From an uncultured Roseobacter sp. (GTDB lineage Bacteria; Pseudomonadota; Alphaproteobacteria; Rhodobacterales; Rhodobacteraceae): DNA of 37,662 nt. Below are positions 1-6,235 of this stretch, in pieces; the stretch's first letter is position 1; each line of letters starts with the position of its first letter. A model generated the notes under the pieces. It did not search any database. It had not been told where the DNA came from and worked only from the letters and a program-made list of their open reading frames with translations. The position numbers were made by a program, and so were the translations under genes. The stretch is from positions 1 through 37,662 of the forward strand of contig CAJXIL010000020.1 of the NCBI GenBank assembly GCA_913054455.1, written 5' to 3'.

Positions 1-2
1 TA

Positions 3-338
3 ACACGTCAGTTAGTCCATGGTTTCGCGGATACCACGCAAGATTGGCAGGACAACTCGGACGGCCAGATCGGGCGGAAACTATCTGGGTTGATGATAGC
101 ATCGTATTTCGGTGGGCCCAAGAAACGCGGGACTATATTGATTGAAGAGTACGAGTATAGCCCGAAGGCTTACGGGCACAATTATAGTAAGTGGGCGACA
201 GATATTGCTATGAAGACCGGGCAAATACCGATCGGAGATCTTCGAAACTGGCTAAGGGATCTAGAAATCAAAGCGTCGGAGGGAAATTATTATTTCAGCA
301 TTTGTTTGATGGCAGCGCTCGGAACAAAACCGCGATAG
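3..338 (+). CDS. C-terminal fragment of a probable SAM-dependent methyltransferase (5' end outside window)
   Basis: The frame is open from the window edge to a TAG at 336-338, so this is the last ~111 residues of a longer protein. The C-terminal pattern, a GDLRNWLRDLE segment followed by a small-residue/YYFS strand and a final G-x-KPR, resembles the end of class I SAM methyltransferases, where a helix is followed by a 'G-x-Y-F-F-S' strand. The SAM-binding motif would lie upstream and cannot be seen, so the family is a moderate-confidence guess. An internal ATG at 90 gives a shorter reading but nothing supports starting there. Base composition is AT-richer than the gene blocks after 1420, which fits accessory DNA. 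An unrelated small protein remains possible. Confidence 0.45.
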   Translation, partial: TRQLVHGFADTTQDWQDNSDGQIGRKLSGLMIASYFGGPKKRGTILIEEYEYSPKAYGHNYSKWATDIAMKTGQIPIGDLRNWLRDLEIKASEGNYYFSICLMAALGTKPR

Positions 339-428
339 AGCGTTCGCATCCTGAATGCTACATTTCGCCAGAATCTATGGTTTTTCGCTACGCTGTCTCA
401 ATAGCCTTCCGGGCCTACTTTCTGAATT

Positions 429-461
429 GCGGACATGGAATTGTCGTTGCGATATGTCCGC
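429..461. repeat. Inverted repeat GCGGACAT / ATGTCCGC, 17-nt spacer
   Basis: Arms at 429-436 and 454-461 are perfectly complementary over 8 bp. No T-run follows on either strand, so a Rho-independent terminator is not indicated. Its role is unknown; it lies about 90 bp after the methyltransferase fragment. Confidence 0.5.
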
Positions 462-563
462 TTAGTCCCGCTCAGCCGAGCTTGACCTCCGGTTTCAGTG
501 CCGGTTTTGTGCACTGACGCGGCGAACGGCGGCAGTGAGACCAACCCGTGAATTGGATTTCAA

Positions 564-581
564 GCTGCGAGCGCTCGCAGC
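564..581. repeat. 18-bp perfect palindrome
   Basis: The sequence gctgcgagcgctcgcagc is its own reverse complement over 18 bp with no spacer. A perfect spacer-less palindrome is better suited to a dimeric DNA-binding protein or recombinase than to an RNA hairpin. It lies about 230 bp upstream of the integrase. No function can be assigned. Confidence 0.5.
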
Positions 582-812
582 GCGAAGGCCGCTGCAGCTA
601 CGTAGATCTCGGTGTTGCGCTGCGGCGGGAAAACCGATCATTCAACTTGACGCTATATTTTCGATGTTGGCGCGGTGCCGACCTCTGGGTTTGGAGGGGG
701 GAGTCGAGGGCACATGATGTCAAAAGTACAGCTTCCAGCCGTATCCTAGAAACGTAAGGCCTGAAACAAAAGGCGGATCATTGGCCAGAAACGACCGCTG
801 CGCCCCAAGCAG

Positions 813-1331
813 ATGTGGGCCATCCGCGCGCGCCTTGAACTTGCGAGCTATCTCCGCGACCTTGCGCTGTTCAACGTTGCGATTGATAGCCAGCTGCGCG
901 GTTGTGATTTGGTCAACGATGATCGCGTTCGAGAACGAGTTTCGGTGATCCAGAGAAAGACCAAAAGGCCGGTTCAGTTTGAATTGGCTGATATCACACG
1001 AGATACGGTCATTGCTTGGGTTGGGTCACCCGAGATGATCGTGTGTCGCTTCATGTTGCCCAGTCGCTTCCACGACCGCCCGCATATATCAACACGCCAA
1101 TATGGTCGACTTGTTCGTGATTGGGTGACATCGATTGGATTGCAGCCGGGCGGCTATAGTACCCATTGGCTCCGCCAGAACAAGGCTGCCGAGATACACC
1201 GCAAGACAGGCTACTTGCGCGCCGTCCAGCCGCTACTTGGCCATATGAAGATTGATAGAAAGGTGCGTTACCTCGGCGTCGAATTGGAAGATGATCCGAG
1301 TATTCTGGGTCCCTCGACTTCTAAGCCGTGA
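813..1331 (+). CDS. Tyrosine recombinase/phage integrase family protein, shortened and probably decaying
   Basis: A catalytic-domain-only tyrosine recombinase of about 172 residues. The active-site residues can be traced: Arg29 (LRGCDLV), a Lys in the beta-hairpin (K49/K51), His118 and Arg121 (THWLRQ), His144 (LLGH) and Tyr153 (VRYLGV). The usual N-terminal core-binding domain is absent, as in the small solo integrases common in Rhodobacteraceae. The segment after CDLV is shorter than I remember for that group, suggesting an internal in-frame deletion. The reading frame extends upstream through residues that also look family-like (KRPLRPKQ) to an in-frame TGA at 762-764, but only ATC/ATT codons are available there, so the original start may be lost. 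The C-terminus ends in an unrelated tail (PSTSKP). I infer a relic of a mobile element that is possibly still translatable. Confidence 0.7.
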   Translation: MWAIRARLELASYLRDLALFNVAIDSQLRGCDLVNDDRVRERVSVIQRKTKRPVQFELADITRDTVIAWVGSPEMIVCRFMLPSRFHDRPHISTRQYGRLVRDWVTSIGLQPGGYSTHWLRQNKAAEIHRKTGYLRAVQPLLGHMKIDRKVRYLGVELEDDPSILGPSTSKP

Positions 1332-1419
1332 CGGCGCCGTTCCACCTCGGAATTGACGAGGAAACGCTCGAGGTCCGCGCGGTGTATTGGCTAGCAAAAG
1401 TGCCAGCCTACCCCACACC

Positions 1420-2349
1420 TCATCCAGACTTCGTCAGCGCTAGGAAAACATCTTCCAGGTCAGCCTCGGCGGTTTTAACGTCACGGATGGAAATCCCGGC
1501 CCCATGCACTGCGGCCAGCACCTCTTCGGCGCTGGTCTTATCGCTGTGATAGCGCAGCACGACTGCGCCATCGTCGCGCAGTTCTGCGGTTATGCCAGCA
1601 CCCTGAGGAAGCTCAGCCACCGGTGAGGCTGGCTGAACCACCATAGATTTCGAATCCAACCGTCCCAACAGATTGGCGGTGCTGTCACGCGCCACCATTT
1701 CACCCTGATCGATAATGGCGATCTCGTCGCACATCTCCTCGGCCTCTTCCAGGTAGTGCGTGGTCAGGATGATTGTCATCCCCTGCTGATTGAGCTTGCG
1801 AATATTCTCCCAAAGCATCTGCCGCAAACCAATATCTACCCCAGCGGTGGGTTCGTCCAGCACCAGAATATGCGGATGATGCACCAGGGCCTTGCCCAGC
1901 AAGAGCCGCCGCCGCATGCCCCCCGAGAGGGTCCGAGCATAGGCATGAGCCTTATCTGTCAGCCCCACCATCTCAAGAATTTCGTCGCTGCGCCGGTCCT
2001 GTTTTGGCACTCCATAAAGACCGGCCTGCACTTCCAGCGCGCCGCGCGGGGTGAAAAACGGGTCAAGGTTCAGCTCCTGCGGCATCACACCAATGGCCGC
2101 GCGGCTTTGGCGTGGGTTGGCATCCTGATCAAAGCCCCAGATCGTCACCTGACCAGAGGTCTTCCGCACCAGCCCGGCCAAGATATTGATCATGGTGGAT
2201 TTACCAGCACCATTTGGCCCCAACAAACCAAAGACGGAACCACGCGGAATAGTCAGATCAATCCCTTTCAGGGCCTGTTTTTCAGGTTGGCCTTTGCCAC
2301 CGCTGTAGGTTTTGCGCAAGCTTTCGATACGGATTGCATCATCTCTCAT
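1420..2349 (-). CDS. ABC transporter ATP-binding protein (ABC-2/DrrA-YadG type)
   Basis: Cytoplasmic ATPase subunit of an ABC-2 type exporter, about 309 residues. Walker A is GPNGAGKS (44-51), the signature LSGGMRRRLL starts at 141, and Walker B ILVLDEPTAGVD spans about 161-172. A C-terminal ~80-residue domain follows, typical of DrrA/YadG/CcmA-type ATPases. I chose the ATG at 2349 because the ABC fold begins right after it and a GGGGG lies about 10 nt upstream; an ATG at 2376 and a TTG at 2457 are in-frame alternatives, the latter running into the divergent neighbour. Such ATPases normally sit next to a membrane permease gene. Here the downstream side is the integrase relic and the upstream side is a divergent, unrelated gene, so the ATPase looks orphaned in this window. 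Substrate unknown. Confidence 0.9.
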   Translation of the reverse strand: MRDDAIRIESLRKTYSGGKGQPEKQALKGIDLTIPRGSVFGLLGPNGAGKSTMINILAGLVRKTSGQVTIWGFDQDANPRQSRAAIGVMPQELNLDPFFTPRGALEVQAGLYGVPKQDRRSDEILEMVGLTDKAHAYARTLSGGMRRRLLLGKALVHHPHILVLDEPTAGVDIGLRQMLWENIRKLNQQGMTIILTTHYLEEAEEMCDEIAIIDQGEMVARDSTANLLGRLDSKSMVVQPASPVAELPQGAGITAELRDDGAVVLRYHSDKTSAEEVLAAVHGAGISIRDVKTAEADLEDVFLALTKSG

Positions 2350-2431
2350 AGCAGTACTTGCCCCCAGTTTTTGCATCAGACATACATGGTTCCACCATGC
2401 GCCTAGCCGAAATTCATAAGGACCGCCAGCG

Positions 2432-2614
2432 ATGACTATTGAAGCGCCCGAAACCAAGATCGTTGAAACCTACCGCGTTGCCTGCGATGGCAGCGAAGGC
2501 GCATTGGGTCATCCCCGGGTTTACCTGCAAATTCCCGAGGGCGAAGGCTTCGTTGAATGTCCCTATTGTGACTGCAAGTACATCCACAAGGATTATGTAG
2601 ACACCGCCGCATGA
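2432..2614 (+). CDS. Zinc-finger (zf-CHCC, NDUFS6-like) domain protein
   Basis: A 60-residue protein that is almost entirely one CHCC zinc-binding module: Cys18, His27, Cys43 and Cys46, with the C-P-Y-C pair and the preceding 'GHPRVYL' strand. This is the domain of mitochondrial complex I subunit NDUFS6; alphaproteobacteria carry short homologues thought to assist NADH:quinone oxidoreductase. The ATG at 2432 follows an AGGACCGCCAGCG context. Its stop codon overlaps the next start in an ATGA (2611-2614), so the two are translationally coupled. A complex I role is inferred from family membership; no nuo genes are nearby. Confidence 0.85.
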   Translation: MTIEAPETKIVETYRVACDGSEGALGHPRVYLQIPEGEGFVECPYCDCKYIHKDYVDTAA

Positions 2615-3327
2615 TCGCACTGCTGGCAAGGGCTCTGCTTTTGCCAGTGGCGTTTATTTGCGCCTATTGCCTTGCCGCCGTCATGGGGGCCGTGATCCCT
2701 GCGGGAGCGGTCAAGACACCAACTACGACAGGCAGCCAACAAGTATTCCTGGTAGCGGGTCAGATTCACTATGACTTTCTGCTGCCGCTGGATGCGCACA
2801 CGCGGGCACAGTTCCAGTTTCTAAACCCCAGCGGTTTGCCGGTGAGCCATCCCGACGCACGCTGGCTGGTCATCGGCTGGGGTGCCCATGGCTTTTACAC
2901 CACAACAGACTATCAAGATCTGACACCTGCGACCCTTTTGAAAGCCACCTTTGGAGATCGTTCTGTGCTGCGAGCAGAAATACTGGGGGCCCTGAACACT
3001 GTGCCCGACCTGCCCAGCCTCACCTTTGATACGGCTGAATACCAGTTGTTCCTGTCAGCGATTGCCGAAAGCTTTGAAAAGCCACAAACCACCCCAGTGC
3101 AAAGCCTGAAAGTCTCCGGGTTCACCCTGGAGGACCGGTTTTACGCCGCTACAGGGCGATTTCATATGTTTCGCACCTGCAATACTTGGGTGTCCAGTAT
3201 GATACGGGCCTCAGGACGCCGTTTTGGCATCTGGACCCCCTTGCCCTATTCCGTCCGTCTGTCCCATTGGCTTTTTGCCAATCCCGCCACCCGGTCCGGC
3301 ACCTACACGCCATCACCAGAGACATAG
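2611..3327 (+). CDS. TIGR02117 (DUF2459) family protein
   Basis: A 238-residue protein with an N-terminal hydrophobic segment (residues 1-30) that is either a signal peptide or a membrane anchor, followed by a periplasmic domain. Recognisable DUF2459/TIGR02117 features are HYDFLLP (~53), the WGAHGFYTTTDY block (~90) and the CNTWVSSMIRASGRRFG block near the C-terminus, where Cys, Thr and Trp are conserved. The family has no firmly established biochemical role; some homologues lie in polyhydroxyalkanoate or urease gene neighbourhoods. It overlaps the zinc-finger gene by 4 bp, implying co-translation. Confidence 0.85.
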   Translation: MIALLARALLLPVAFICAYCLAAVMGAVIPAGAVKTPTTTGSQQVFLVAGQIHYDFLLPLDAHTRAQFQFLNPSGLPVSHPDARWLVIGWGAHGFYTTTDYQDLTPATLLKATFGDRSVLRAEILGALNTVPDLPSLTFDTAEYQLFLSAIAESFEKPQTTPVQSLKVSGFTLEDRFYAATGRFHMFRTCNTWVSSMIRASGRRFGIWTPLPYSVRLSHWLFANPATRSGTYTPSPET

Positions 3328-3412
3328 ACCAAAGGGGCTAAATCAGGTATTCTGTGGCATTATTGGAGACCAAGGCCAAGAACGTAGAGGTTTTTCTCTG
3401 CGCTAGACGTGC

Positions 3413-3440
3413 TTGGCGACCTATTTTAATTCTTTATCAC
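3413..3440 (+). promoter_or_regulatory. Candidate sigma70-type promoter for the LuxR/hydrolase gene
   Basis: TTGGCG (3413-3418), a 16-nt spacer, then TATCAC (3435-3440). The -10 element is a 4/6 match. The predicted start near 3447 falls inside the palindrome at 3439-3451. This is a pattern match by eye only. Confidence 0.3.
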
Positions 3441-3451
3441 CCATTTTGGGT
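3439..3451. promoter_or_regulatory. Palindromic candidate operator ACCCA-TTT-TGGGT
   Basis: Perfect 5-bp arms (3439-3443, 3447-3451) around TTT, overlapping the predicted -10/+1 region, 28 bp before the ATG of the LuxR/hydrolase gene. It resembles the palindrome at 5262-5277 (ACCCCA..TGGGGT). Both sit at the predicted start site of their promoter, suggesting one regulator binds both. The binding protein is unknown. Confidence 0.4.
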
Positions 3452-3478
3452 CCAGCCTTTATGTGAGTGCATTTGTCT

Positions 3479-5209
3479 ATGGCCAATCTATTGGATGTCC
3501 AAGAACCAGAAGCCCATCAGACCTCCTTAATCCAGACCATCTACGAAGTTGCCGTGGACCCCCATGTCTATGACCGGCTGGTTGATCTATGGGGGCAACA
3601 CCTGATGGCCAGCCTGAGGGATAATCCGTTGGAGGGAGAAGGCCCTGCTGCGCCCTCTGACGAAATTGCCCAACATCTGTTGCGCTCATTTGAAATTCTC
3701 GACCGGCTGGGACGGGCCGAACAGCCCAGCACGCCCCCCGCGCGGGACCGGGCGGAACTGCGTATCTCCCCGCGTGGAAAAATCGACAGCTGCAGCCCTT
3801 TGGCCGCGGAAACGCTTGGCGCAGGCCCGGGGGAAGACCTGTTGGATCTGGCCATGTCTGCTGAAACCACCACCCGGCTCAATCGGGAACTGAATGGCAA
3901 ACAGCAGGGCCTGCCGGGAGAAGTCTATTTGTTTTTCGCCAAGGGAGACAAACACCCCTACCCGATGGTTCGCGAGCGGATTGCAGATGAGGGAGGCCGT
4001 GACGGCGCTACTGGCTTTGTTCTTGCGGGTCTTCACAGTCGCTGGACCAAGGCACATGACCAAATCCTGCGGCAGATGTTCGGCCTCACCCAGGCTGAGA
4101 CCCGCGTTGCCCGCGAGCTACTGACCGGTGCCAACCTCCGTGATATTGCTGAAACCACTGACCGCTCTGTCGATACCCTGCGTACCCAGCTAAAAGCGAT
4201 CCGCCGCAAAACCTATACCGCCAACCAGCAACAACTGGTGCGGATGATGACCGGGCTGGAAGCCCTGATTAAATCCAGCGGACCAGAGGCCCCTGCGGGC
4301 GCCAATCGGGATCAGAGCTTCACTCTGCCGGATGGTCGCAAAATGGCCTATCACCTCTTTGGGCCAGCAGATGGTACCCCCTGCCTATTCATTCATAACA
4401 TGTTGAATGGCCCAAATTTCACATCCGGACTCATCGACGATCTGCATCGGTTGGGGCTTCAGTTCATCTGCCCTATCCGCCCTGGTTTTGGCACTAGCGA
4501 CCTGGACCCCGTCTCCAAACGGCGCCCCGAAGAAGCCCCCGATCGCTTCTGTGCAGATATGGTTCCCTTTCTTAAGCATCTTGGCTGCTCAAAGATCTTG
4601 GCCATCGGGCATATGTCTGGTGCGCTCTTTGCTTTTCGTCTTGCACAAAAGCACCCAAATCTGGTGCAGGGGGTGTTTAATATCTCAGGAGCGGTTCCAA
4701 TCACCGAGATGAGCCAGATCCGCGCCATGCATTACCGACAGCAAGTCATGGCACTGACGGCGCGGTTTACTCCCCGGATTTTGCCCACCCTGTTGCGCGC
4801 TGGCATTGCCCAGATTGATGCCGGCGGGGTTGAGGGGTTTCTCAATGCGCTTTATCGCCCTGACAGCCCAGACCGCGCCCTGGCTGAACGCCCAGAGCAC
4901 CGGAACATGCTGTTCACCGGCTTTCGTCAGATCGTGCAGCAGGGCCATTGGAGCTTTGCCATTGATTCACACAATGTGGTCCGTGACTGGTCTCGGTATT
5001 GTAGCCAACTGTCACAACCGGTAACGCTGGTGCATGGCAGCGCTGACCCGGTTGTCACCCTCTCCAGCGTTGAGGCTTTTGCGCACCGCATGGGATTCAC
5101 CCTTCTCAGCTATCCTGATGTAGGACAGCTGGTGCTCTACCAAGAGACATCGGAGGTCCTGCAGCACATCGCTGCAATGGCACAGACACAAAGCCCGGCT
5201 TTGGCCTAA
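3479..5209 (+). CDS. LuxR-type HTH regulator fused to a catalytically degenerate alpha/beta-hydrolase domain
   Basis: A 576-residue protein (ATG start; an in-frame GTG at 3467 would add 4 residues). Numbering here counts from that GTG. An N-terminal PAS-like/unknown region (20-190) precedes a LuxR/GerE-type helix-turn-helix at ~205-262 (LTQAETRVARELLTG...DTLRTQLKAIRRK). An alpha/beta-hydrolase fold follows at ~283-570, with FTLPDGRKMAYHLFG, PIRPGFGTSD (oxyanion/cap region) and HGSADPVV. The nucleophile elbow reads G381-H-M-S-G385, so the canonical GxSxG serine position is Met383. The catalytic acid Asp527 is present, but the position normally held by His near the C-terminus is Gln554 (DVGQLVLY). 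Two of three triad residues are therefore missing, so the domain more likely binds a ligand than hydrolyses one. There is no signal peptide, so it is cytoplasmic. I infer a one-component small-molecule sensor that may regulate itself and the next gene. Ser384, shifted by one, could still act as a nucleophile. Confidence 0.85.
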   Translation: MANLLDVQEPEAHQTSLIQTIYEVAVDPHVYDRLVDLWGQHLMASLRDNPLEGEGPAAPSDEIAQHLLRSFEILDRLGRAEQPSTPPARDRAELRISPRGKIDSCSPLAAETLGAGPGEDLLDLAMSAETTTRLNRELNGKQQGLPGEVYLFFAKGDKHPYPMVRERIADEGGRDGATGFVLAGLHSRWTKAHDQILRQMFGLTQAETRVARELLTGANLRDIAETTDRSVDTLRTQLKAIRRKTYTANQQQLVRMMTGLEALIKSSGPEAPAGANRDQSFTLPDGRKMAYHLFGPADGTPCLFIHNMLNGPNFTSGLIDDLHRLGLQFICPIRPGFGTSDLDPVSKRRPEEAPDRFCADMVPFLKHLGCSKILAIGHMSGALFAFRLAQKHPNLVQGVFNISGAVPITEMSQIRAMHYRQQVMALTARFTPRILPTLLRAGIAQIDAGGVEGFLNALYRPDSPDRALAERPEHRNMLFTGFRQIVQQGHWSFAIDSHNVVRDWSRYCSQLSQPVTLVHGSADPVVTLSSVEAFAHRMGFTLLSYPDVGQLVLYQETSEVLQHIAAMAQTQSPALA

Positions 5210-5222
5210 GCGCGCGTTTTTT

Positions 5223-5251
5223 TTGCCAGAACAAAAAATTATGGTCAAAAT
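5223..5251 (+). promoter_or_regulatory. Candidate sigma70-type promoter for the CBU_0592-like gene
   Basis: TTGCCA (5223-5228), a 17-nt spacer and CAAAAT (5246-5251; 4/6 match to TATAAT). The predicted start near 5258 lies just before the palindrome at 5262-5277. Pattern match only. Confidence 0.35.
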
Positions 5252-5261
5252 ACGCATCCCC

Positions 5262-5277
5262 TACCCCATGTGGGGTA
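5262..5277. promoter_or_regulatory. Palindromic candidate operator TACCCCA-TG-TGGGGTA
   Basis: Perfect 7-bp arms (5262-5268 and 5271-5277) around TG, directly downstream of the predicted transcription start of the small membrane-protein gene. It shares the ACCC(C)A...T(G)GGGT pattern with the palindrome at 3439-3451. The position fits a repressor or roadblock site. The regulator is unknown; the LuxR-type protein encoded between the two sites is the obvious candidate. Confidence 0.45.
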
Positions 5278-5332
5278 TGACCACAGACGCTGCCTTTGGT
5301 TACCAGTTCCCTATTGTTTAGGGAGTTTCCTG

Positions 5333-5749
5333 ATGAGTGATTTTATCCTCTCATTGCGGCAGTATCCGGAAGTACTGCAAATTATTGGTGTTATTGGTTT
5401 TTCACTATATATTACCGCCTTCACCCTGCTGCAGACCGGGCGCATCTGTGGCAATAGCATTGGCTATACCTGTTTTGTCATCAGCGCGGCCTCTTGCGTC
5501 TTGATCAGCCTCATTTCGGCCTTCAACCTGGCGGCTTTCTTGATCCAGACAAGCTATGTCAGCCTGGGCCTCTTTGGCCTGTCACGACGGTTTGTCATCC
5601 ACAAACTGCGCCAATCAAAATCAGAGCCAGAGCCGCTCAGACAGAGCTTTGCGGCGATGCGGCGACAGGCTCGGCAACGGCACCGTACAGGCCAACCCGA
5701 CCGGCAAGTGGCGCGGCTCAGGTCGATGACCTCATCGCCGCAATACTAA
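5333..5749 (+). CDS. CBU_0592-like small membrane protein
   Basis: A 138-residue protein. The ATG at 5333 is preceded by an AGGGAG Shine-Dalgarno sequence, which decides the start over an in-frame one at 5270. Residues ~15-75 contain three closely spaced hydrophobic segments (IIGVIGFSLYITAFTLL, a helix around YTCFVISAASCVLISLI, and AAFLIQTSYVSLGLFGL). This matches the CBU_0592-like membrane domain, whose function is unknown. The C-terminal ~50 residues are basic and polar (many R and Q), probably cytoplasmic and disordered. A strong terminator hairpin follows 65 nt after the stop, so the gene is probably monocistronic. It may be regulated through the palindrome at 5262. Confidence 0.75.
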   Translation: MSDFILSLRQYPEVLQIIGVIGFSLYITAFTLLQTGRICGNSIGYTCFVISAASCVLISLISAFNLAAFLIQTSYVSLGLFGLSRRFVIHKLRQSKSEPEPLRQSFAAMRRQARQRHRTGQPDRQVARLRSMTSSPQY

Positions 5750-5813
5750 CCAAAAGCAAAACGACGCTGAACACGGGGGCGATTTCCACCAGATCTCTCC
5801 ACACCCCCCCTGT

Positions 5814-5860
5814 CCCCTGCCCCGGCGGTTTTTACCTCCCGCCGGGGCAGGGGTTAATTT
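5814..5860 (+). terminator. Rho-independent terminator-like hairpin
   Basis: Perfect 15-bp stem: arms 5814-5828 and 5839-5853 with a 10-nt loop (5829-5838), very GC-rich, followed by TTAATTT. It lies 65 nt after the small membrane-protein gene, and nothing else is transcribed into it on the + strand. The U-tract is weak but the stem is long. Confidence 0.75.
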
Positions 5861-6235
5861 GCTCTGCTCAAAGGTGAAACCATCATCCCTGATCAAAAAG
5901 GGCGCGCGTAGAGCGCTTGCTTGATCGGTTGAGGCGGTTTCTCGACCAGCGCCTTAACTGCGGACCTTTGCGCGACCGCGAAAAGGACATGGTCGCTATT
6001 CAGCGCTTCTTATCAAACATATAACCGTTGCTTCAGAATGGCTGCTAGCACCACCTTTCCGGGGCATCGCTACACTCCAAATATCGCATTTTGCTTTCGC
6101 CACCGCAAAGATCGTTTGCCCAAGTACACACGAACCAAAGCACCACTTGGTTTCAACCGCCACGAATGGGCAATTGCCCTTATCCGCCGGATCGCGGATA
6201 ACGGGGCAAACGCGTAACACCCGGAGCATCAGCCC
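5861..6235. other. Intergenic region upstream of polA; no gene supported
   Basis: About 375 bp. A 59-codon frame (6038-6217, +) ends 18 bp before polA; its second half reads protein-like (GFNRHEWAIALIRRIADNG) but there is no ribosome binding site and I recognise no family, so it may be a gene remnant. A 6-bp stem (GCGACC 5972-5977 with GGTCGC 5991-5996) is visible. The polA promoter should lie here but no convincing -35/-10 pair stands out. The polA ribosome binding site is probably CGGAG at about 6221-6225. Confidence 0.4.

Larger units (their letters stand above)
339..779. other. Non-coding or degenerate stretch between methyltransferase fragment and integrase
   Basis: About 440 bp with no gene I can support. 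Short frames are open on the + strand (about 535-717 and 548-757), but their arginine/cysteine-rich translations resemble no family and lack good ribosome binding sites. The stretch holds an 8-bp inverted repeat (429-461) and an 18-bp perfect palindrome (564-581), listed separately. Together with the shortened integrase just downstream this looks like the relic of an inserted element, but I see no terminal repeats or target-site duplication. Confidence 0.4.

Noticed and set aside
535..757. Two short overlapping + strand frames in the 5' accessory stretch
   Set aside because: Low-complexity Arg/Cys-rich translations, no ribosome binding sites, no recognisable family.
1328..1549. 73-codon frame overlapping the end of the integrase
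   Set aside because: Runs antisense into the ABC ATPase C-terminus and has no ribosome binding site.
6038..6217. 59-codon frame just upstream of polA with a protein-like C-terminal half
   Set aside because: No ribosome binding site, no recognised family, and the - strand of the same stretch is also open. Recorded as part of the intergenic entry only.
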